This document shows, piece by piece, positions 43,075 to 51,621 of a stretch of DNA of 64,000 nt. The stretch's first letter is position 1; each line of letters starts with the position of its first letter. Source of the stretch: Phycisphaerae bacterium (GTDB taxonomy: Bacteria > Planctomycetota > Phycisphaerae > Phycisphaerales > Phycisphaeraceae); the NCBI GenBank assembly GCA_030425705.1, contig JAUHZU010000010.1:1-64000 (forward strand), read 5' to 3'. Below the pieces are notes generated by a model. It was given only the letters and a program-made list of their open reading frames with translations, was not told where the DNA came from and made no database searches. Position numbers and translations under genes: made by a program.

Positions 43075-43503
43075 ATGTGGCCGTTCAAGAAAAAAGCAAA
43101 AGCTGCGTCTTTGACAGAGCGAAGGATCTACAACGGGTATCCGAAAGACAATCCGACGTTGATTTTGATCGATAACTCATCTAGTGATGTCAGCATAATC
43201 TTAAATGGTGAAGGCGGTGCATACAGTTCAACTCTCAGTATGTTGAGTGTGTTTTGGCTGTCGGCATATTCAAAAGGCTGGCGTGGTCCTGGAATCGAAG
43301 ACACCGAGACCCATGTCTTTGTTGATCTAAAGGAAGGTCTTGCATTGAGTAGCTCAGAATCGCGATCAATGTCCGCAATCTTAGCCAATAGTTTAAGTGC
43401 AGACGCAAAATCAGCATCCGTGGAGTTAATGTCGCAGTTTTCTAAGTTTTGTGCCGCTGGTGGGTTTAGGGTAGTTGAGATGAAAAGGCAGCCTCGTAGT
43501 TAA
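43075..43503 (+). CDS. AT-rich orphan protein between gyrA and gyrB
   Basis: 142 residues starting MWPFKKKAKAASLTE after TGAAGGGG; only one base separates the gyrA stop and the ATG. No domain is recognised; soluble, alpha/beta with NPTLILIDNSSSDVSIILNG and ETHVFVDLKEGLALSSSESR. A sample of 60 bases (43141-43200) is 40% G+C, against about 65-70% in gyrA and gyrB, so the gene was probably acquired and inserted inside the gyrase operon. It may be a gyrase-associated factor or an immunity-like orphan; both are speculative. Confidence 0.65.
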   Translation: MWPFKKKAKAASLTERRIYNGYPKDNPTLILIDNSSSDVSIILNGEGGAYSSTLSMLSVFWLSAYSKGWRGPGIEDTETHVFVDLKEGLALSSSESRSMSAILANSLSADAKSASVELMSQFSKFCAAGGFRVVEMKRQPRS

Positions 43504-43544
43504 GTGCTCACCATCCCCGCGCCTCAGCGTGAGACCTCCCGACA

Positions 43545-45461
<1,917 letters not shown>

Positions 45462-45472
45462 TTCATTGGCAG

Positions 45473-45512
45473 GGTGGGTATCGCTCGCGGACTCGCTCCA
45501 CCCACCCTACGT
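45473..45512. terminator. possible bidirectional hairpin between gyrB and methyltransferase gene
   Basis: AGGGTGGGT/ACCCACCCT, 9-bp stem with a 20-nt loop, between the converging genes; no T-run on either side. Confidence 0.4.
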
Positions 45513-46208
45513 TCCGAGGTAGAAGTTGGTTTCGAGTCGGGCGTCGGTGGGATGCTTCAGGAACCCGCCATCGTAGTCCTTGGTTTTCTTGAGCAGCAGG
45601 AACATGCCCCAGGCCATGCCGGGGAGCAGGCCGGCCAGGGGTTTGGCGAGCGGGGCGGGGAAGGGGTAGAAGTTGCTGCCGCCGCGTGCCTTCAACTTGT
45701 AGCCGCCGGGAAAGCAGGTCTCTAAGAGCTTCAGAAAGTCGTGCTTCGTGTAGCCGCGGACGTGGGCGCTGTGGTTCTGGATCACGCTGGGTTGTCGGCC
45801 AACCGCCAGCAGCAGCCGGTTGTGCAGCGACCCGAGGTTGGGGACGCCGACGATGAGGTGCCCGCCGACGGGCAGGACGCGCGTGACTTCGTGCAGGACC
45901 CAGAAGACTTCTTTGACGTGCTCGAGGATCTGGTTGGCGATGACGACACCGACCGTGCCGTCGTCGAAGGGGAGTTTGTCGCGTTCGAGGTTGAGGTCGT
46001 GGGTGGCGATGTCCTGACCGCGGAGTTCCCGGGCGTACTGCTCGAAGCACTCGACGCCGTGGAGCTGCGCCCCGGGGCAGGCATCGCGGGCGGCGCGCAG
46101 GTCGTCGCCGTGCCCCGCGCCCAGGTCGAGCGCGGCTTGGAACGGCGCGATGTCGCGGAGGTAGCGCGCGACGAGGTGTCGGCCGTAGTTGAGTCGGCGG
46201 TCGATCAT
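45507..46208 (-). CDS. SAM-dependent methyltransferase
   Basis: 233 residues: DLGAGHGDDLRAARDACPGA (motif I), LHGVECFEQYARELRG, HDLNLERDKLPFDDGTVGVV and NQILEHVKEVFWVLHEVTRV (a LEH motif typical of Methyltransf_11), then NLGSLHNRLLLAVGRQPSV. C-terminal Lys/Gly-rich tail. Resembles methylases of cell-envelope sugar or lipid pathways; substrate unknown. Start chosen 6 nt behind TACACT, identical in arrangement to recO; no ribosome-binding site. Confidence 0.8.
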   Translation of the reverse strand: MIDRRLNYGRHLVARYLRDIAPFQAALDLGAGHGDDLRAARDACPGAQLHGVECFEQYARELRGQDIATHDLNLERDKLPFDDGTVGVVIANQILEHVKEVFWVLHEVTRVLPVGGHLIVGVPNLGSLHNRLLLAVGRQPSVIQNHSAHVRGYTKHDFLKLLETCFPGGYKLKARGGSNFYPFPAPLAKPLAGLLPGMAWGMFLLLKKTKDYDGGFLKHPTDARLETNFYLGT

Positions 46209-46214
46209 GGGGGG

Positions 46215-46220
46215 AGTGTA
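46215..46220 (-). promoter_or_regulatory. -10 hexamer of methyltransferase gene (leaderless arrangement)
   Basis: TACACT on the minus strand, 6 C residues before the ATG; the whole CCCCTACACTCCCCCCATG block equals that of recO. Confidence 0.5.
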
Positions 46221-46292
46221 GGGGGAAGGGGCCAAGGGGCCAAGGGGCCGAGTGTGGCGCAAAGCACTTGACCCCTTGGCCCCTCGGCCCCA
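46217..46292. repeat. inverted pair of tandem GGGGCCRA repeats
   Basis: 46219-46252 on the plus strand holds GGGGGAA, GGGGCCAA, GGGGCCAA, GGGGCCGA; the complement of 46269-46292 holds GGGGCCGA, GGGGCCAA, GGGGTCAA. The arms are about 16 nt apart. Four G-runs with 2-4-nt loops make the first arm able to form a G-quadruplex. This is the same family as 10797-10936. Confidence 0.65.
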
Positions 46293-46320
46293 ATCAAAAA
46301 GGAGCGGCGCCGCCCCTCCA
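46293..46320 (-). terminator. terminator of the pilus/secretion operon
   Basis: On the minus strand GGGGCGGC/GCCGCTCC folds back and is followed by TTTTT, 40 nt after the gspF stop. Confidence 0.7.
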
Positions 46321-46359
46321 GCGACACCGCCCCAAGCTTGACGAATGATTGCCCCGGCG

Positions 46360-47574
46360 TCAGCCCGACGCGACGGCGCTGACCTGGAAGATCGGCAGCA
46401 GCAGGGCGATGGCGACGAAGCCGATGATCGCGCCCATCGCGACGACCATCGCCGGCTCGATGAACTTGGTCGCGTTCTTGACCTGCTCGTCGAACTCCTC
46501 TTCGGTGAACTCGGCGACCTTGTGCAGCACCTCGCCCAGCCGGCCGGCCTTCTCGCCGGCGTAGATCATCTGCGCGACGCTGCGCGGCATCAGCTCGCCG
46601 CCCTGGAAGAACGGGTCGGAGAGCTGGCTGCCCGTGCGCAGCCGGCTGTCCACCTTCTCCCAGAACGCCTCGTAGTAGCGGTTGGCGGTGACGGCCCGGG
46701 CGATGGGGATCATCTCCAGGATCGGCACGCCCGCGTCGAGCATCGTGCCCATCGTGCGCGTCGCGCGGGTGACATACAGCTTGCGGAAGAGCGGGCCGAC
46801 CACCGGGACATTGAGCTTGAGGTAGTCGATGACCCCGCGGCCGGACTCGGTGACGAAGCCGGCGACGACCGCGCCGACCAGCAGCAGCGCCCCGCCGAGG
46901 TACGCCCACCACATCGTCTGGAAGCTCTCGCTGAGCCCCATGAGCAGGCGTGTCGGCGCGGGCAGCGCCGCGCCCCGGCCCGAGTAGATCGAGGCAAACC
47001 GTGGCAGGACGAAGACCAGCAGCCCGATCGTGACGACGACCACAAACGACAGCATCACCGCCGGGTAGGTCAACGCGCCGCGGATCTTGCGGAGCGTCGC
47101 GGCCTCGTTGCTCATGTACTTGCTGATGCGGTCGAGCATCCGGCCCATCGTGCCCGACAGCTCGCTCGCCTTGATGAGCGAGCACATCACCGCGGGGAAC
47201 ACCTTGGGGTGGGCGAGCATCGCCGAGCTCAGGTCCGAGCCCGACTCGACACGCTGGGCGACGTCTTCGAGCACGACCTTGAACCCCTCGCACTCCGACT
47301 GCTCGGCACAGCAAGACAACGCGTCGCTGATCGGCACGCCGGTGTCGACCATCACCGAGAGCTGGTGGGCGAAGGTGATGACGTCCTGCCGCTTGATGCG
47401 CTGCCGGCCGGTCTTCGGCTGCCATTCGTCCTCGTCGTGCGCCTCATCGAGGGTGATGACAAACTTCCCCTGGGCGCGGAGCTTGACCCCGGCGTCCTCG
47501 GCGGATTCGGCGGCGATCGTGCCGGTGGCGGTGTCGCCCTTGCTGTCGCGGGTTTTGTAGTGGAACTGGGGCAT
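46360..47574 (-). CDS. gspF: type II secretion/type IV pilus inner-membrane platform protein GspF/PilC
   Basis: 404 residues. Two copies of the T2SS F domain (KRQDVITFAHQLSVMVDTGV and TRATRTMGTMLDAGVPILEM) with transmembrane segments TYPAVMLSFVVVVTIGLLVF, LGGALLLVGAVVAGFV and the final MVVAMGAIIGFVAIALLLPI. It forms the membrane base that couples the ATPase to pilin assembly. The N terminus is an APE-like cytosolic domain (FHYKTRDSKGDTATG). Last gene of the operon, 42 nt after gspE. Confidence 0.93.
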   Translation of the reverse strand: MPQFHYKTRDSKGDTATGTIAAESAEDAGVKLRAQGKFVITLDEAHDEDEWQPKTGRQRIKRQDVITFAHQLSVMVDTGVPISDALSCCAEQSECEGFKVVLEDVAQRVESGSDLSSAMLAHPKVFPAVMCSLIKASELSGTMGRMLDRISKYMSNEAATLRKIRGALTYPAVMLSFVVVVTIGLLVFVLPRFASIYSGRGAALPAPTRLLMGLSESFQTMWWAYLGGALLLVGAVVAGFVTESGRGVIDYLKLNVPVVGPLFRKLYVTRATRTMGTMLDAGVPILEMIPIARAVTANRYYEAFWEKVDSRLRTGSQLSDPFFQGGELMPRSVAQMIYAGEKAGRLGEVLHKVAEFTEEEFDEQVKNATKFIEPAMVVAMGAIIGFVAIALLLPIFQVSAVASG

Positions 47575-47616
47575 GGTTGTGGCCCGTCTCAGGCGGTTAT
47601 ACGGGTGCAGGGTTCG

Positions 47617-49362
47617 TTAGAGCGCGGTCGACTTAAAGACCTCGTCGAGCGTGGTGAGCCCTTTGATCGCTTTGGCGACGCCGTCCTGCTTCAGCGAGGT
47701 GTACCCGCCGGACTTGTCGCAGAGCTCGCGGATCTCCTGGAGCGACGCGCCGCGGCTGATGGCGTCGAGCGCCTCGTCGTTGGGCACGAGCAACTCGTAG
47801 AGCCCCAGGCGGCCGGCGTAGCCGGTGTTGCGGCACTTCTTGCAGCCGACACCGCGGTACAGCCGGTCGAGGGTGTAGCCCTCCTTGCGGAGCTGGTCGC
47901 GCATGCGGCGGGTGTTCTCATCGGGCTCGACGGTCTCGACACAGTTCTGGCAGATCTTGCGGACCAGCCGCTGGGCGAGCACGCCGCGGAGCGACGCGGC
48001 GACGAGGTACGGCTCGACACCGATGTTGAACAGCCGGGTCACGGCGGAGGGGGCGTCGTTGGTGTGCAGCGTCGAGAGGACCAGGTGGCCGGTAAGCGCG
48101 GCCTGGGTCGCGGTCTTGGCGGTCTCCTGGTCGCGGATCTCGCCGAGCATGACGACGTCGGGGTCCTGCCGCAGCAGGGCGCGCAGCGCCTTGGAGAAGG
48201 TGAAGCCGGCCTTGTCGTGGGTCTGGAACTGGTTGACGCCGGGCAGGTTGTACTCGACCGGGTCTTCGACCGTGCTGATGTTGATGTCTTCGCGGTTGAT
48301 CTCGGCGAGCGCGCCGTAGAGCGTTGTGGACTTGCCCGAGCCGGTCGGCCCGGTGACGAGGACCACGCCGTTGGGCTGGTTGATCAGCCCGCGCAGGTTC
48401 TCGAGCATCTCCGGGCTGAAGCCCAGCCGATCGAGGGAAGACACGGCGTTCTTCTGGTCGACGATCCGCATCACGACCTTCTCGCCGAACTTGCCGGGCA
48501 TGGTCGAGACGCGGAGGTCGATCTGCCGCTTGTCGATGCGGATGGTGATCGCGCCGTCCTGGGGGATGCGCCGCTCGGAGATGTCCAGCGCGGACATGAT
48601 CTTGATGCGGGAGACGACCGCGGGCAGCATGTGGTGGGGCGGGGCGATCTTCTCGTAGAGCGCGCCATCGACCCGGAAGCGCACGCGCAGCCGGCCGTCG
48701 TCCGGCTCGATGTGGATGTCGCTGGCGCCCTCGGTGACCGCGGAGTAGACGATGTAGTTGACCAGCTTGATGACTGGTGATTCGCCGGCCGAGTTCTCGA
48801 GGTCCGAGAGGTCGGTGATCTCCTGCTGGACGATGTCGAGGTCCGAGCTCTCGAAGTCGTCCATGACCTCGTCGATGACGAAGACGTCGTCGCCCGCGGA
48901 GGTGATATTGGTCAGCGCGTTGCGGATGTCCTGCTGGGTGGAAGCGACGACCTGGACCTGGTGGCCGGTCATCTTCTCGACTTCTTCCACGACGAAGACG
49001 TTGGCCGGCTCGCTGACGGCGAGGGTGAGCCGGCCCTCGACGAGGAAGAGGGGGACGACCTGGTGCTTCTCGCAGAACTCGCGGGGGACAAGCTCGGCCA
49101 CGGCCGGGTCGATCAGCGCGGGGTTCACCGACGCGAACGGCACGCCGTAGCCCTCGGCGACGGCCTCCATGACCTGGGCCTCGGTCACCATCTTCAGCTC
49201 GACGAGCACCTCGCCGAGCAGCGCCTTCTTGCCCGAGGAGCGTTGGTACTCGAGGGCCTGATCGATCTGCTGCTGGGTGACCAGCCCCTTGTCGAGGAGC
49301 AGGTCGCCGACGCGCGGCGGCGCGGCGGTCGGCTGCGGGTTTTTTGTGTTACGTTCGGTCAT
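47617..49362 (-). CDS. gspE: type II secretion/type IV pilus ATPase GspE/PilB
   Basis: 581 residues. N-terminal MshEN-type domain (VGDLLLDKGLVTQQQIDQAL; VSEPANVFVVEEVEKMTGHQ), N2 domain, ATPase core with Walker A VTGPTGSGKSTTLYGAL (about 335), Asp box STVEDPVEYNLPGVNQF, Walker B VVMLGEIRDQETAKTA and GHLVLSTLHTNDAPSA, and a tetracysteine zinc site (CQNCVETVEP, CKKCRNTG). Length and motifs equal classical GspE/PilB. The MshEN region can bind cyclic di-GMP in some homologues; not shown here. Directly follows the STAS gene. Confidence 0.95.
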   Translation of the reverse strand: MTERNTKNPQPTAAPPRVGDLLLDKGLVTQQQIDQALEYQRSSGKKALLGEVLVELKMVTEAQVMEAVAEGYGVPFASVNPALIDPAVAELVPREFCEKHQVVPLFLVEGRLTLAVSEPANVFVVEEVEKMTGHQVQVVASTQQDIRNALTNITSAGDDVFVIDEVMDDFESSDLDIVQQEITDLSDLENSAGESPVIKLVNYIVYSAVTEGASDIHIEPDDGRLRVRFRVDGALYEKIAPPHHMLPAVVSRIKIMSALDISERRIPQDGAITIRIDKRQIDLRVSTMPGKFGEKVVMRIVDQKNAVSSLDRLGFSPEMLENLRGLINQPNGVVLVTGPTGSGKSTTLYGALAEINREDINISTVEDPVEYNLPGVNQFQTHDKAGFTFSKALRALLRQDPDVVMLGEIRDQETAKTATQAALTGHLVLSTLHTNDAPSAVTRLFNIGVEPYLVAASLRGVLAQRLVRKICQNCVETVEPDENTRRMRDQLRKEGYTLDRLYRGVGCKKCRNTGYAGRLGLYELLVPNDEALDAISRGASLQEIRELCDKSGGYTSLKQDGVAKAIKGLTTLDEVFKSTAL

Positions 49363-49392
49363 TGTGGCTTTCCCCCCACGGGTCGGCGGTGT

Positions 49393-49740
49393 TTACATCC
49401 CCGGCTGGTCGAGGCTCCGCAGCGCCGCGTCGATGTCGTCGTGGCACTCGAAGCGTGCGGAGAGGCGGGTGATCTCGAGGACCTTCCTGACGTGGTTCGG
49501 GCACGCGGCGATGCGGACCTGGCCGAGCATCTCGGCGCAGCGGTCCTGGAGCCAGAGCAGCGTCTCGAGCCCGCGCGAGTCGATAAAGTCGAGCTGCTCG
49601 AAGTCGAGCACAAAGTCGCGGACGTTGTCTTCAAGGCGCTGGAGCGCTTCGCGGCGGAAGCGGTCGGCCTCGTCGATGGAGAGCTCGCCCTTGACCGAGA
49701 AGACGGTGACCGGGCCCTGGTCCTGGTAGTTGATTTTCAT
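49393..49740 (-). CDS. STAS-domain protein in the pilus/secretion operon
   Basis: 115 residues: VTVFSVKGELSIDEADRFRR, LDFEQLDFIDSRGLETLLWL with the conserved Ser, and a C-terminal helix. Compared with the STAS at 39532-39891 it has the SpoIIAA order but differs in most positions. It overlaps the response-regulator gene by 4 nt (ATGA) and precedes gspE by 30 nt, so it is inside the operon and likely controls the machine, perhaps as the target of a PP2C phosphatase or Ser kinase; neither is in the window. Confidence 0.88.
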   Translation of the reverse strand: MKINYQDQGPVTVFSVKGELSIDEADRFRREALQRLEDNVRDFVLDFEQLDFIDSRGLETLLWLQDRCAEMLGQVRIAACPNHVRKVLEITRLSARFECHDDIDAALRSLDQPGM

Positions 49741-50129
49741 CGGTGGGTTTCCTCTGCGGGGTGGGCGGGCCCGACCAGTTCCTGGACGTGGGCCAAGACC
49801 TGCCGGGGGCTGAACGGCTTGGGCAGGACGGCGGAGACGGTGTCGTCGGTCGAGGTGTTGGTGACGGACTCGCGGGCGCTGACGATGAGCACGGGCAGCG
49901 GCGCCTGGCCGGGCAGGTCCCGGGCCATGTCCGCGAGCTGCCGGCCGGTGTACCCGGGCATGAGCTGGTCGGTGATGAGCAGGTCGGGGCGTTGCCGCTG
50001 GATGCGGTCCCAGGCGGCGTGGCCGTCGCTGGCGGTGTCGACGTCGTACCCCGCGCGGCCGAGCGTGAGCGACAGCACCTGCACGATGTGCTGCTCGTCG
50101 TCGGCGATCAGGATGCGGGGGGCGAACAT
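49737..50129 (-). CDS. single-domain response regulator in the pilus/secretion operon
   Basis: 130 residues, receiver domain only: ILIADDEQHIVQVLSLTLGR (acidic pocket DDE), RPDLLITDQLMPGYTG with phospho-acceptor Asp, VLIVSAR (Ser in the switch position) and the Lys of LPKPFSPRQ. No output domain, so it acts by protein interaction, like CheY/PilG. Overlaps the STAS gene by 4 nt, which suggests the two proteins act together. The partner kinase is not in the window. Confidence 0.9.
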   Translation of the reverse strand: MFAPRILIADDEQHIVQVLSLTLGRAGYDVDTASDGHAAWDRIQRQRPDLLITDQLMPGYTGRQLADMARDLPGQAPLPVLIVSARESVTNTSTDDTVSAVLPKPFSPRQVLAHVQELVGPAHPAEETHR

Positions 50130-50242
50130 GCCCTGGATCTCCTAGCCGTGGTGCGGGCCGGCCGGTTGCCTCCTGCCGTGCTCGCGGGTGTGGGCGCGGA
50201 CTTCCCGCGCAGATCCGAGTGATCCTCATCTATGCCATCGGG

Positions 50243-50275
50243 TAGAAACAGGCCGGGGTTAAGCCCCGGCCTGTC
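50243..50275 (-). terminator. terminator after the TPR lipoprotein gene
   Basis: ACAGGCCGGGG/CCCCGGCCTGT 11-bp stem with a 5-nt loop, followed on the minus strand by TTTCTA. It would separate the structural genes from the response regulator/STAS/gspE/gspF part. Confidence 0.7.
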
Positions 50276-50303
50276 GCGTAGATCGGTGAGAAGGGTCGCA
50301 GCG

Positions 50304-51518
50304 TTAGTGCAGGTCGTCGGAGACGCCGGCGAGCAGCCGCTGGGCCCGCGTGTCGTCGGGGTCGATGCGCAGGGCCTGGGCGTAGGCCTCGGCGGCGGCG
50401 GCGGGTCGGCCGTCACGCTGCAGCGCCATGCCGCGCAGGATCAGCGGGGTGGTGCTGTCGGGCGCGGCCTCGGCCGCGCGGTCGAACATCGAGAGCGCCC
50501 GGTCGGTCCGCCCGCGCTTGTGCCAGACCATGCCCGCGAGCGTGTAGCCGCGGTGGTCGTCGGGCGCGAGGTTGATCAGGCGGTTGGCGGACTGCAGGGC
50601 GGCGGCGTAGTCCTCCAGGCGGAGGTTCACCTCGCCGAGCTTGAACCAGTCCTCGGTGGCCGTGGGGTTCGCGCGGGTGAGCTGCTGGTAGACGCCGCGG
50701 GCCTCGCGGTGCTGGTCGTTGCGCTGGTACGCCTCGGCGAGCAGCCGGTGCAGGTCGTCTCGCGTGTTGGCGTAGTCGGTGTACATCAGCAGGCGCAGCG
50801 TCGAGGCGGCCTGGGCGTACTGGCCCGAGGCCATCTGCGAGCGGGCCAGCTCCTCGGCCAGCTTGTGGTCGTCGGGCGCGAGCATCGACGCCTGCTTGAA
50901 CCAGTAGACCGCCTGGGGGTGGTCGGCCTGCCGGCGGTGCAGGTGCCCGAGCATCGCGCGGATCGCCGCGTTCTGGTCGAAGTACACGGCCTTGACCTCG
51001 AGCACCGCGATCGCCTGACCTACGCGGTTGAGCTGGGCAAGCATCTCGGCCTCGGCCAGGGTGTACGACGGGTTGTCCGCGTCGCGCTCCCGCGCGTTGC
51101 CGTAGCTCGTCAGGGCCAGATCGTACTGCTGCCAGCGCTGGTGGATGATGCCCTGGTAGTAGTAGGGCTCGGCCAACTCGGGGTCGAGCGTCCGGGCCTT
51201 CTCCAGACGCCCGAAGCTGATCTCCAGCTCTGAATTCTCCAACGCCACGCGCCCGGCCATGAGCCACAGATGCGGGTTCTCCGGGTCCAGCTCGAGCTGC
51301 TCTTCAACGGTCTTCAGCGCCAGGTTGAGCTGGCCGGTCGCGAACTGCTGGTTGGCCATCTGCAGCGCCAGCTCGGACTTCACATCCTGCCAGCGGTCGT
51401 TGCCTTCTTCGACCCAGCGGTCGTGGTTGCCCTGCTTCTCGGTGCTGTTGCACCCGGTCAGCGCGAGCGGTGCGGAACATGCGGCCAACAGGGCCAGCGT
51501 CATCGGTTTGCGAAACAT
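50304..51518 (-). CDS. TPR-repeat lipoprotein (pilus/secretion locus)
   Basis: 404 residues: lipobox LTGC after a signal of LALLAACSAPLA, then at least eight TPR-like helices (ENPHLWLMAGRVALENSELE; PYYYQGIIHQRWQQYDLALT; DWFKLGEVNLRLEDYAAALQ). By position and type it is a pilotin/PilF-like candidate that could help secretin assembly or bridge pilus parts. ATG chosen because AAGGAGCTCCCC precedes it, not the longer frame upstream. Confidence 0.75.
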   Translation of the reverse strand: MFRKPMTLALLAACSAPLALTGCNSTEKQGNHDRWVEEGNDRWQDVKSELALQMANQQFATGQLNLALKTVEEQLELDPENPHLWLMAGRVALENSELEISFGRLEKARTLDPELAEPYYYQGIIHQRWQQYDLALTSYGNARERDADNPSYTLAEAEMLAQLNRVGQAIAVLEVKAVYFDQNAAIRAMLGHLHRRQADHPQAVYWFKQASMLAPDDHKLAEELARSQMASGQYAQAASTLRLLMYTDYANTRDDLHRLLAEAYQRNDQHREARGVYQQLTRANPTATEDWFKLGEVNLRLEDYAAALQSANRLINLAPDDHRGYTLAGMVWHKRGRTDRALSMFDRAAEAAPDSTTPLILRGMALQRDGRPAAAAEAYAQALRIDPDDTRAQRLLAGVSDDLH

Positions 51519-51582
51519 GGGGAGCTCCTTGTCGTCGACCGGCGGGGCCGGGGGAGGGGGACGGTTCAGGAAACGAATCATC

Positions 51583-51610
51583 GCCGGCGCGTTCCCGCGC
51601 CGGCGATGCG
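51583..51610 (-). promoter_or_regulatory. GC-rich hairpin between secretin and TPR lipoprotein genes
   Basis: CGCCGGCGCG-TTCC-CGCGCCGGCG: 10-bp stem without a T-run, 11 nt after the secretin stop. It could reduce readthrough or protect the 3' end of the secretin message. Confidence 0.45.
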
Positions 51611-51621
51611 TGTGTGTTGTC

